Below are positions 42,542 through 49,573 of a DNA stretch of 49,573 bases, piece by piece. The position numbers were made by a program, and so were the translations under genes. Location: the NCBI GenBank assembly GCA_964513655.1, contig CAZENQ010000014.1, positions 1 through 49,573 of the forward strand, in the 5' to 3' direction. The number at the start of each line of letters is the position of its first letter. The first letter of the stretch is position 1. Below the pieces are notes generated by a model. It saw only the letters and a list, made by a program, of their open reading frames with translations. It ran no database searches and was not told where the DNA came from. The DNA comes from G020350405 sp964513655. Its GTDB lineage: Bacteria > Planctomycetota > Phycisphaerae > Sedimentisphaerales > Anaerobacaceae.

Positions 42542-43354
42542 TCAGTCGCTGTGGAAAATTTCCTCCATAGCGGCCCACCACTCTCCTTTGGCGCGGGTGG
42601 GTATCGGCAATTGACAAACCTTGTCGGTAAATTCCATCCAGGCAATCGTGGCCGGGTCACTGTCTACCATGGTCATATCAGCAGTGAAATCATCTCCGAC
42701 ATACTCGAAATAGCTGAATATGTAATATTTATCCGCCAGCTTATACAGGTAAATGGAGAATTCGCGGATATTACCTTCGTAGATTTTCTGCAGTACCTCG
42801 GGCCATGCATACTTATGCAGCAGTACATACGAATCGACCATCTTTGGCCTTACCCCAATTACCATGCCAAGCCTTTTGACCTTTGATTTAGGAACAGCTA
42901 TATCAGTCCTTCCCGCTTGATAAAACACCTGTTCCACATCTGTCCAGTTAAGCTCTTTTCCGCCCGGCAGTATGTCGGAGTCGTAAGTATCTTCCGGGGT
43001 CTCAAAATACGCAAAAACAGCCAGCGTCTGGTCTCCCAAATCCTTAAGATAGAGCGAATAGTTCCGGACATTTTGCTCTTTCATGTTTTTCTGGAGGCCG
43101 GGTTTTGTTCTGTTGTGCTGTTTTTTGAATTGGTCTACCTTCTGCGGCTCAATAATTGCTATTCTTCCGACCCGGTTGAGTTCTTTTAGTTCGGCGGCAT
43201 AGAGTTTTTTCAAGCTTTGCGCCCGATATTCGGCACTCTCGGGACAGCTTATCTTCTTGCTTTGAAAATTTTGGACATTGCAGCCTGAAAGCAACAAACC
43301 CAGTGTTAACAAAGCCACCGCTAACATCAAACTGTATTTCAACGAACCTTTCAT
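42542..43354 (-). CDS. Lipoprotein with two L-rhamnose-mutarotase-like (RhaM/DUF718) domains
   Basis: A 270-residue protein. MLAVALLTLGLLLSGC gives a lipobox with Cys25. Two RhaM-like ferredoxin-type domains follow at about 60-155 (GRIAIIEPQKVDQFKKQHNR, NYSLYLKDLGDQTLAVFAYF) and about 160-270 (LGMVIGVRPKMVDSYVLLHK, EFSIYLYKLADKYYIFSYFE, MEEIFHSD). RhaM is normally a single cytosolic domain of about 104 residues that interconverts sugar anomers. The second copy keeps the family pattern better, including the HxxxWPEV segment; the first has lost part of it. A tandem, lipid-anchored form is unusual and would act outside the inner membrane, perhaps on released deoxysugar before uptake by the adjacent symporter. 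AAAGGAG precedes the ATG. Confidence 0.75.
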   Translation of the reverse strand: MKGSLKYSLMLAVALLTLGLLLSGCNVQNFQSKKISCPESAEYRAQSLKKLYAAELKELNRVGRIAIIEPQKVDQFKKQHNRTKPGLQKNMKEQNVRNYSLYLKDLGDQTLAVFAYFETPEDTYDSDILPGGKELNWTDVEQVFYQAGRTDIAVPKSKVKRLGMVIGVRPKMVDSYVLLHKYAWPEVLQKIYEGNIREFSIYLYKLADKYYIFSYFEYVGDDFTADMTMVDSDPATIAWMEFTDKVCQLPIPTRAKGEWWAAMEEIFHSD

Positions 43355-43413
43355 AACAACATTCTCCTTTCCGAGCTAAATACATTTATTTTCAGACATA
43401 CACAGGAAAATCA

Positions 43414-45087
43414 TCAAACTAATTGAAGGAGTGTATAACCCAGCGCCAATAATGCCAGCAGCAGTACTGAAAGGAATTTGTAATTGGCCAGGCCGCCCCA
43501 GCCCGGTCGACGCAGGGCTGCAAGTGCACGTTCCCAGACTAACCTTTCGCTTTCGGCTGTATGTTCGTGGGGATAGCGAAGCGATGTGAAATACAGAATC
43601 ACACAGCTAACGACAAACAGCCAGAAGCCAATCACCATAAATGACCAATCCCGCCACAGATAATTAAATACAGAGCTAAGCCCCGGCAATTGACTCCAGA
43701 GACCAGACCATACGTCTGCCACGAATATAATTGCTCCCATAATTGTACCGGCACAAAGAGTTATAAAAGCCCCTCTGCCGGAAGCCCCTTTCCACAACAC
43801 ACCTGCAAGGAAAACCGCTGTTACCGCTGGAGCAACGTAACATATCATCTTAGTGTTAACTTCAAGAATAGTTCCAAATTTGCTGATTTGTGAAGCCCAA
43901 AGGATGGCTAAAACCACGGTAACCCCTATTACAATACGTCCCACCCTGATCAAGTCCATTTCGGAAGCGCTTGGCCTCATCGGTTTATACAGGTCATAGC
44001 AGACAACCGTCGCTACTGAATTAAAGACGCTTGACAGAGTGCTCATCACCGCCGCCAGCATAGCTGCTGTAACTAAGCCCTTAACACCTATGGGCAAAAT
44101 ATGGACTATCATATAGCCATAAGCCATAGCAGTATCTTCTGTGCCGTCGGCCTTAAGCGGAAATGCGGGAAACGCCCCTGGATTTGATTGAAGTAATGCG
44201 AATAATATAAGACCCGGCATCACAAAAACGAACACCGGAATCACCTTAATGAAACCGGCAAATAGGGCTCCTGTCCGGGCATGATTTTCGTCTTTAGCGC
44301 CTAATACACGCTGACAGATTGTCTGGTCGGTACAGAAATACCAGATCCCTATAATCGGATACCCTAAGAACACCGCATACCACGACATATCCCGGGCGGC
44401 GTCGTCTGAGCGCAGCATATGAAACCGCACCGATTCAACACTTGCAGTTAGTCCTTCCCAGCCGCCTATCATGTTAAAACCGATTACAGTCATAACAATG
44501 CTGCCCGCTATCAGTACTATTGCCGCAAGAGAATCCGTCAGTACAACTCCCTTTAGACCCCCGACTATTGTGTACAACCCCGTTAGCGCCACTATAATTG
44601 TCATACTTATCATCATAGGCATGTCAAAAAGAAGTTGTAATACTTTGGCGCCGGCAAACAAAGTAAAACCGGTATGAATGAAAATTGCCGTGAACATCGC
44701 CATAGAGACCTCGAATATTCTACACTTGTTGTTATAACGCTTCAGCAGAAAATCCGGCAGAGTCGCAACCTTGCTGCGAATATAGAAAGGGGCAAAGAAG
44801 ATTGCTAATATTATCAGAGTTACTCCCGCCATCCATTCGAGATTGCCGTAAACAAGCCCGCGTTTATATCCTTCTTCGGCAAGACCGACCAGCTCTATCG
44901 CCGATATATTCGACGCAAATAACGATAAGCCGATCCAGGGCCAGATAAGCGACCGGCTGCCAAGAAAGTAGTCGCTGCTCTTGGTTGAATGACGCTGAAT
45001 CCAGCCAACCCAACAGCCCAAAGCAACTATGGCAGCAAGGAAAATAGCTATTGTCACCATATCAATTGTGCCAAGATTAAACTCCAT
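43414..45087 (-). CDS. SSS-family sodium/sugar symporter
   Basis: A 557-residue polytopic membrane protein with about 13-14 hydrophobic helices. It has the SSS/SGLT signature regions: SSDYFLGSRSLIWPWIGLSL, ASNISAIELVGLAEEGYKRG, and GGLKGVVLTDSLAAIVLIAG. ATG 45087 follows GGAG nine bases upstream; an in-frame TTG at 45102 is unlikely. SSS members couple import of a sugar, acid or amino acid to sodium. Flanked by a mutarotase-like lipoprotein and a sugar kinase, it is the likely uptake route for the monosaccharide released by the extracellular enzymes. No ABC or SusC/D transport genes are in the window, so this is the only importer seen. Confidence 0.85.
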   Translation of the reverse strand: MEFNLGTIDMVTIAIFLAAIVALGCWVGWIQRHSTKSSDYFLGSRSLIWPWIGLSLFASNISAIELVGLAEEGYKRGLVYGNLEWMAGVTLIILAIFFAPFYIRSKVATLPDFLLKRYNNKCRIFEVSMAMFTAIFIHTGFTLFAGAKVLQLLFDMPMMISMTIIVALTGLYTIVGGLKGVVLTDSLAAIVLIAGSIVMTVIGFNMIGGWEGLTASVESVRFHMLRSDDAARDMSWYAVFLGYPIIGIWYFCTDQTICQRVLGAKDENHARTGALFAGFIKVIPVFVFVMPGLILFALLQSNPGAFPAFPLKADGTEDTAMAYGYMIVHILPIGVKGLVTAAMLAAVMSTLSSVFNSVATVVCYDLYKPMRPSASEMDLIRVGRIVIGVTVVLAILWASQISKFGTILEVNTKMICYVAPAVTAVFLAGVLWKGASGRGAFITLCAGTIMGAIIFVADVWSGLWSQLPGLSSVFNYLWRDWSFMVIGFWLFVVSCVILYFTSLRYPHEHTAESERLVWERALAALRRPGWGGLANYKFLSVLLLALLALGYTLLQLV

Positions 45088-45114
45088 ATCATTAGACTCC
45101 AAAAAAATAACTAT

Positions 45115-46308
45115 CTATTTGTTCTTATCTTTTGGTCCGTAATAAACCTGTTCACTTTCGCAGTAACACCATTCGTCAGAGTCAACACCAGCCGGATTAC
45201 GTGACCTGCTTTTGTCTTTGAGCAATTGAAGAGTAGTTTGCCAGTCTTTTATACCGCTGAGGGTATCAATTGTCTGCACATTCTGCCAGCCCACCGTATT
45301 GGCAATCTGGAGTGCTTGTTCGGGGGAAAAACCTCTTAAGAAACCGCACAAAAACCCGGCTATGGTCGCGTCACCTGCGCCAAGGGTCGAACCGAAGTTT
45401 TCGGCCTTGAACGACCCGGCCCACATCTCGCGGTCTGCCCAGAGGTCCTTGTCCTTCGGGCTTGCACTGCCCATATCGCCAAGTCTTGCAGCCTGAGCTG
45501 TCCGAAGATATAATCCCCTTATTCCGCATTTGACCGCCGCAATTTTGACTCCCATTGAGAGCAGTTTATCAGAAATGGCCGTGCAATCGGCCGGTTTATA
45601 AAACAGAACCGGGTCTTCGCCTTTGGCCTGGGCCTTTCTCCTTTCGAACAAGTCCCTGTCCAACATAAAGGCTATCTCTTCCAGGCTTGGCTCAAAAATG
45701 TCAACAAAGGGCAGAGTTCTTTCCAGGATAATCTGCCAGTTGGCCCGCCCCGAGCCGCTGGTTGGGTCAGGCACAGCCATATCAAGGCTCGTTGTTACAC
45801 CGAGGCCCTTTACGCGCTTATAAATCTTGACAAGCTCAGCCCCGTCATTTTCAAACATTCGTTTCATCAACGGCGGATAGCCAAAATGAAACAGCACGCA
45901 CTGTTTGGCAAGATTGTAGTCAATATCATCCGCGCCGAAAGTGTCGTTCGTGGCCGGATTGTGCAGAACAAATCTGTCAACTCCCGGTGGTGCCAGCACT
46001 ATCGTATAAGACGTGTTCTGGTCAGAAACGATTTTGAACGCCGCAGCTCTTTCCTCGCCTACCAACTGTTTGATAACGTCACCGAATGTATCTTCGCCCA
46101 CTTTGCCGTTGAGGACCACATCGACATCGAGCTTGGCCATCGCAAGACCCGTATTGGGTACAGGCCCACCGGCGGATAGCACAGCCTCTTGGACATTGGT
46201 TAGTTTGCCGGGCGAGAAGACATCGCTGATATTAAGTTTTTCACCGGAAGAAAACTTAGGCGTAATATCAAGGCAAAGATGCCCGGCTACTATTACCTTT
46301 TCTCTCAT
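45115..46308 (-). CDS. PfkB-family sugar kinase
   Basis: A 397-residue cytosolic kinase of the ribokinase/PfkB family. Signatures are GHLCLDITP at the start, AGGPVPNTGLAMAKL and GKVGEDTFGD in the N-terminal half, and STLGAGDATIAGFLCGF with the catalytic base Asp313 in the second PfkB signature. It is longer than ribokinase (about 310 residues) because of an insertion around residues 215-300 and a C-terminal tail with DEWCYCESEQVYYGP. It phosphorylates a sugar or sugar derivative with ATP; the substrate is not evident. The position between the symporter and a HAD hydrolase suggests it traps the imported sugar or its dehydrogenase product. Confidence 0.8.
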   Translation of the reverse strand: MREKVIVAGHLCLDITPKFSSGEKLNISDVFSPGKLTNVQEAVLSAGGPVPNTGLAMAKLDVDVVLNGKVGEDTFGDVIKQLVGEERAAAFKIVSDQNTSYTIVLAPPGVDRFVLHNPATNDTFGADDIDYNLAKQCVLFHFGYPPLMKRMFENDGAELVKIYKRVKGLGVTTSLDMAVPDPTSGSGRANWQIILERTLPFVDIFEPSLEEIAFMLDRDLFERRKAQAKGEDPVLFYKPADCTAISDKLLSMGVKIAAVKCGIRGLYLRTAQAARLGDMGSASPKDKDLWADREMWAGSFKAENFGSTLGAGDATIAGFLCGFLRGFSPEQALQIANTVGWQNVQTIDTLSGIKDWQTTLQLLKDKSRSRNPAGVDSDEWCYCESEQVYYGPKDKNK

Positions 46309-46336
46309 GTGTTTGCCCGACTCTTCCTTTATACTC

Positions 46337-47092
46337 TTAAATCGTTAGAACATCCTGCAAGTCACTGATAATAAGGTCAGGTTTAACGGAGATTTCCTTT
46401 GCAGGAATGTCGTCTCGTTCAATCCAGACTGCTGCCATCCCAAAACCTTTAGCGGCTGTGACATCTCTTCTTAAGCTGTCGCCGATGTAAACCACTCGTG
46501 AAACATCTACACCAAGGGCATCCAGTGCTTTTTGGAAAATCCTGGGTGAAGGTTTTATAATGCCAATGTCGGAAGAAAAAATGATGGCTTCAAAAAGTTC
46601 CCTGACCCCGGCGCGGTCCAGTTCCTGATAGAATCTGTCACTGCGGGACCAAATATCGGATACGATACCCAGGCGGTGCGTTTTGTGAAGCTGCCTTAAA
46701 ACATTCACATAGCGTTGCGGAATCGTTCCAATCTCGTGTTCACAAAAAACCTCCTCCAGCACGGCGATTTCAGTCTCGGATAATTGTGTTGTTCCTGGGT
46801 GTCTCTTTAGATAGGTCAAAACTGAAGGGAAATTATCATACCTCTCGGGATTTCTGCCATCAGCTATCATTTGACCAAAGCTTTCGGAAAGTATCTTGCG
46901 TACTTCCTGGCCGCCGAGACGATTTCCGCCAACCTTGCGATAAGTGACTTCGAGACCATCATCCCTGCCAAACCTGTCCACATCGAACATAAACGTACGA
47001 CCCATGTCCAACAGAATCACCTCAAACTTGTCGATGAATCGCACTTTTTTGTTATTTTTCAGATGGCTCTCCCGAAGGTAACTTATCGACAT
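46337..47092 (-). CDS. HAD-superfamily hydrolase with altered motif I
   Basis: A 251-residue protein with HAD layout: motif I ILLDMGRT (Asp29 nucleophile), helical cap at about 45-130, motif II GIVSDIW, motif III IIKPSPRIF (Lys) and motif IV VVYIGDSLRRDV. In phosphatases motif I is DxDxT; here the second Asp is Gly31, as in the non-phosphatase branches of the superfamily where the +2 position is Tyr, Ala or Gly. It may therefore have low phosphatase activity or a different acid/base. In this operon it would be expected to act on a sugar phosphate. It lies 28 bases before the kinase gene; its own ribosome site is weak. Confidence 0.7.
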   Translation of the reverse strand: MSISYLRESHLKNNKKVRFIDKFEVILLDMGRTFMFDVDRFGRDDGLEVTYRKVGGNRLGGQEVRKILSESFGQMIADGRNPERYDNFPSVLTYLKRHPGTTQLSETEIAVLEEVFCEHEIGTIPQRYVNVLRQLHKTHRLGIVSDIWSRSDRFYQELDRAGVRELFEAIIFSSDIGIIKPSPRIFQKALDALGVDVSRVVYIGDSLRRDVTAAKGFGMAAVWIERDDIPAKEISVKPDLIISDLQDVLTI

Positions 47093-47147
47093 TATGTTTC
47101 ACGTCTCCAGCCTTAGCCCGGCATACTTGTTTGTCCGTATCCTCGGC

Positions 47148-47570
47148 TTATATCATCACCGGGCCTTTTTTCAAAATCACATTGCCGTCGGCTTCGCCCG
47201 TTACTACAACAACAAAGGCATTTTCCGCTCGCTCATACAAGTCGAAACGCTTGAGAAGCTCAAAATCCTTAAAGTTCTTGTCATGCTTCTTGATAATTTT
47301 TCTGAACCTTCCATAGGACTCCGGCTCGCCGCCCCACTCGGAACAATCCATGGTGATAACCGGCTTTTCCACAAAAGTATCGAGCGGAAAAAAAGGCAGG
47401 ATGGCCTCAAGCAATGTGGCCACATCAAGACCGTCTGCCCTGATCAGTCTCTTTGAATGTGTTGCGGCCGGAAAATCAGCATCTGCCAGAACGATTTCAT
47501 CCCCGTGACCCATGCTCATCAGTGCATGCATCAAATCCGGTGAGATACATGCAGGTATATTTCTAAGCAT
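47148..47570 (-). CDS. fucU: FucU-type L-fucose mutarotase
   Basis: A 140-residue protein, exactly the usual FucU length. The N-terminus (MLRNIPACISPDLMHALMSM) and GHGDEIVLADADFPAA match the RbsD/FucU family, with the catalytic His in MGHGDE. The C-terminal YERAENAFVVVVTGEA segment carries the family Tyr/Glu residues. FucU interconverts alpha and beta L-fucopyranose, and also related sugars, in the cytosol. It starts two bases after the dehydrogenase stop, so it is in the same transcript. It is the clearest indication that the imported sugar is L-fucose or a stereochemical relative such as L-galactose. Confidence 0.8.
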   Translation of the reverse strand: MLRNIPACISPDLMHALMSMGHGDEIVLADADFPAATHSKRLIRADGLDVATLLEAILPFFPLDTFVEKPVITMDCSEWGGEPESYGRFRKIIKKHDKNFKDFELLKRFDLYERAENAFVVVVTGEADGNVILKKGPVMI

Positions 47571-47572
47571 GC

Positions 47573-48742
47573 TCAGTTCCTTTCCGGCATCGTCGGGTCT
47601 ATCATGACCTTGACCGCTTCTTTACCGTCAATTTTTTCCTGATTCTCAATCGAACTTAACACGTTTTGCAGCTCGCCAAGCGGAACCGTGTGAGTAATGA
47701 GTTTTTCAAGCCTAATGCGTTCATCCGAGATAAGTGGCATCGAACGCACATAATGCTCAGCTTCGTTATCGAAGCTGCCTATAAGAGTGATACCCTTTTC
47801 CAGCAGGTCTCGGCAGGGATTAAACTCAATCGTTCCCCGGTCAACAAAATTACCGACCTCGATTAGCCTGCCGCTATCACGAACGAAGTTCAGGCATTCC
47901 TTAAATGCCGCCGGATGACCGACGCAGTTGATTACCACGTCAGCACCAACCAGATTAAGGGAATTGTCAAATATGAACTCCTTTCGGCCTTTCTCGCTTT
48001 CAACATCAAGGTGGCAAAGAGTGAGGTCAGCTCCCATTTCCTTGGCCAACTCAAGGCGTTTGCGGTTGTACTTATCTGTGGTTATGACCTTTGCGGCACC
48101 GCCGACTTTTGCGCATGCGGTAGCCAGAAGTCCTATCGGGCCGGAACCCTGAATCACGACGGTATCGCCGTGTTTGATTTGAGCATGAAGCATTGCATGG
48201 TCGATTACGGCCATCGGTTCCAGAAAAGCCGTCCGCTCAGGTGAAGTCGTCGATTTGATAACAACAGAGTTGGGGTCATGGATATACAAATAATCTGCAT
48301 AGCCACCTCCGAAATGAGGCCTCTGGTCGGCTTTCGGCCATGTACCATACGTCTTCCAATCGGTACATTTTTCAGGCGTCTTAGCGATAGTGCAGAAGTA
48401 ACACTTGTGGCAGTGAATCGCCGGGCAGACGCCAATACGGTCACCTACTTTCAGCGGCTGACCTATATAGTCCGCTGTTACTCCATCACCCAATGCCGCA
48501 ACCGTTCCCGATATCTCGTGGCCCAGCGCGACGGGATATTCGCAGCCAAATACCGCCTCTGCCGGCGCATGCCAGGTATGAATATCTGTACCACAAACAC
48601 CGCATAACTCTATTTTCATCAATAAGCCACCGGGACCGGGCTCTGGTATTGGATACTCACCGATGAAAAAGTCACCGTTCGGTTTGTCTAATAAACAGGC
48701 CCTTGCTGTTTTCTTTGCCATTTCTCGCGTCCTCTTTCTCAT
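47573..48742 (-). CDS. Zinc-dependent medium-chain alcohol/sugar dehydrogenase
   Basis: A 389-residue MDR dehydrogenase. Catalytic zinc ligands are C50 in CGVCGTDIH and H75/E76 in GHE; structural zinc ligands are C111, C114, C117 and C126. The Rossmann motif GSGPIGLLATACAKVG is intact, and the following TDK suggests NAD preference. It is sorbitol/threonine-dehydrogenase-like. It would oxidise a sugar or polyol hydroxyl, possibly L-fucose or L-galactose at C1 or another position; this is inferred. The ATG overlaps the stop of the SIS gene (ATGA). A second in-frame ATG at 48721 (MAKKTARACLLD) with AGAGGA nearby is also possible. Confidence 0.8.
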   Translation of the reverse strand: MRKRTREMAKKTARACLLDKPNGDFFIGEYPIPEPGPGGLLMKIELCGVCGTDIHTWHAPAEAVFGCEYPVALGHEISGTVAALGDGVTADYIGQPLKVGDRIGVCPAIHCHKCYFCTIAKTPEKCTDWKTYGTWPKADQRPHFGGGYADYLYIHDPNSVVIKSTTSPERTAFLEPMAVIDHAMLHAQIKHGDTVVIQGSGPIGLLATACAKVGGAAKVITTDKYNRKRLELAKEMGADLTLCHLDVESEKGRKEFIFDNSLNLVGADVVINCVGHPAAFKECLNFVRDSGRLIEVGNFVDRGTIEFNPCRDLLEKGITLIGSFDNEAEHYVRSMPLISDERIRLEKLITHTVPLGELQNVLSSIENQEKIDGKEAVKVMIDPTMPERN

Positions 48743-49323
48743 TCCTCATCAACATTAAAATTCATATAGCCATCGACATTTGTGTGTCTCTTCGCCATTT
48801 GCTCGGCCGTGATATTCAGCTTTTTCATTAGCAGTTGAATAACTATGTCTTCGAAAACAAATATCGTCTGCTCGAACAAAGCTGCCATCGGCTGAACCGA
48901 AGGAATCTCATAATCCCTGCCGCCGTGCACCTGCCCTTGAAGGTTCACAGTGAAATCGCACAGTTTAGATGCCTTTGAACACGGATTTGCCGTAATGGCG
49001 ACGACCTTTGCACCAAGCTTTTTTGCAAACTGCATCACCGTATACCCGATAGTTGTACAGGCACAATTAACTATGAGCAGGTCGCCCGGCCCGATGTTAG
49101 GGCAGGTCGTGTCATAAACCACGTGGGCGTCAAGCCCCATATGCATCAGACGCATCACAAATGCACGCACAGCACATTTCATTCGGCCCATGCCAAAGAC
49201 CTGAATACACTTGGCCTTGGCAATGGCATCGAGAAGTTTCTCGACTTCTTCGTCCCTGACCGCCATTAGGACCTTTTCATGTTCCTGCAAAACAACTTTT
49301 GCCAAATCCTTGTAATCAGACAT
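48739..49323 (-). CDS. SIS-domain sugar isomerase-like protein
   Basis: A 194-residue single SIS domain with the order FGMGRMKCAVRAFVMRLMHM, then VVYDTTCPNIGPGDLLIVNC and VVAITANPCSKASKLCDFTV. Length and pattern resemble 6-phospho-3-hexuloisomerase (HxlB) and GmhA-type aldo-keto isomerases. In SIS enzymes a Ser/Thr-rich loop binds the sugar phosphate; here it reads CACTTIG. It may isomerise a phosphorylated ketose produced by the dehydrogenase and kinase. No HxlA (hexulose-phosphate synthase) partner is in the window, so a formaldehyde-assimilation role is unlikely. Confidence 0.7.
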   Translation of the reverse strand: MSDYKDLAKVVLQEHEKVLMAVRDEEVEKLLDAIAKAKCIQVFGMGRMKCAVRAFVMRLMHMGLDAHVVYDTTCPNIGPGDLLIVNCACTTIGYTVMQFAKKLGAKVVAITANPCSKASKLCDFTVNLQGQVHGGRDYEIPSVQPMAALFEQTIFVFEDIVIQLLMKKLNITAEQMAKRHTNVDGYMNFNVDEE

Positions 49324-49334
49324 TTTAGCTCTCC

Positions 49335-49571
49335 CTAAATTTTTCTGTTCTCACCAGGCATTGTGGGAAATTCAATGCCCTTGGCAAACTCAAGCACTTC
49401 ATCCAGATTATCAAATACCTTATGGAATGCCTCGACAATAGCTTTCATTAACTCAAGATCGTTCGGCGGGTAGATTGGCTCGATACAAAATGACCTGTCA
49501 AACATGTCAACCGTAACCGGGTAATCAAACGGATCATAAACCATGTCCCTTGCCTGCTGGCTTGCATGCGC
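49335..49571 (-). CDS. Partial gene: C-terminus of a probable PLP aminotransferase-fold protein
   Basis: The last 78 codons of a gene that begins beyond the right edge; the frame is open to base 49571. It reads PFDYPVTVDMFDRSFCIEP then IYPPNDLELMKAIVEAFHKV and ends MPGENRKI. The pattern (short beta segment, IxPxY/P...D, amphipathic helix AIVEAFHKVFDNLDEVLEFA) resembles the C-terminus of DegT/DnrJ/EryC1-type sugar aminotransferases, but the active-site part is not visible. It is 11 bases upstream of the SIS gene and thus in the same operon. The family assignment is tentative. Confidence 0.45.
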   Translation of the reverse strand, partial: AHASQQARDMVYDPFDYPVTVDMFDRSFCIEPIYPPNDLELMKAIVEAFHKVFDNLDEVLEFAKGIEFPTMPGENRKI

Positions 49572-49573
49572 AC

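Noticed and set aside
48739..49323. HxlB of a formaldehyde-fixing ribulose monophosphate pathway
   Set aside because: No HxlA partner and no other C1 gene is present; the sugar-operon context suits another SIS isomerase better.

Overview
The window looks like a chromosomal segment of an uncultured or anaerobic Planctomycetota bacterium, most likely Phycisphaerae/Sedimentisphaerales-like. This rests on gene style, not on a marker gene: prepilin-like proteins with an FTLVE-type leader and a late His...FMDF motif, secreted LamG proteins with dockerin-like EF-hand modules ending in ADNWL/ADHWL, TPR-tailed sulfatase-fold proteins, Tat-exported hydrolases, and many lipoprotein or signal-peptide glycosidases. 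There are no rRNA or tRNA genes, no CRISPR array and no intact mobile element.

Layout. 472-4266 (+): an operon with a secreted PQQ-propeller protein and a tandem pair of pilin-like membrane proteins. 4457-11912 (-): a GH29-like protein followed by four secreted GH43/GH117/GH130-type five-bladed beta-propeller proteins and two pieces of a lost glycosidase 3' end. 12253-14250 (-): a dockerin-bearing GH16 endoglycanase. 14566-22877: two TPR-tailed sulfatase-fold proteins flanking a 1008-residue LamG protein. 22981-25132 (-): a TolB-like six-blade lipoprotein, an IS3-transposase remnant and a third pilin-like protein. 25559-27722 (+): a Tat-exported polysaccharide-deacetylase-like protein and an amidohydrolase. 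27840-49573 (-): one tightly packed run of about 22 kb, probably a single operon entering from beyond the right edge. In transcription order it encodes an aminotransferase-like C-terminus, SIS isomerase, Zn alcohol dehydrogenase, FucU mutarotase, HAD hydrolase, PfkB kinase, SSS symporter, a lipid-anchored tandem RhaM-like protein, two propellers, a beta-helix protein, a GH29 stub, GH2-propeller and propeller-GH16 fusions, a gamma-glutamyltranspeptidase and a second beta-helix protein.

Taken together this is a carbohydrate-utilisation island. It probably targets a complex, possibly sulfated and deoxysugar-containing (fucose/galactose-type) polysaccharide such as algal material. GH16 would cut the backbone, GH2, GH29-like, beta-helix and propeller enzymes would trim it outside the cytoplasm, the SSS symporter would import a monosaccharide, and FucU, dehydrogenase, kinase and isomerase would process it. 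The substrate is inferred, not shown.

The most striking features are: (i) eight paralogous beta-propeller modules, six stand-alone and two fused (GH2-propeller, propeller-GH16); (ii) a shared promoter-operator cassette, GAAAAAGTTCTTGACA plus the palindrome GTTTACGTAAAC, in front of three transcription units, implying one LacI-type regulon; (iii) a set of gene stubs (glycosidase tails, GH29 N-terminus, SDR N-terminus, IS3 tail) showing repeated deletion and duplication.
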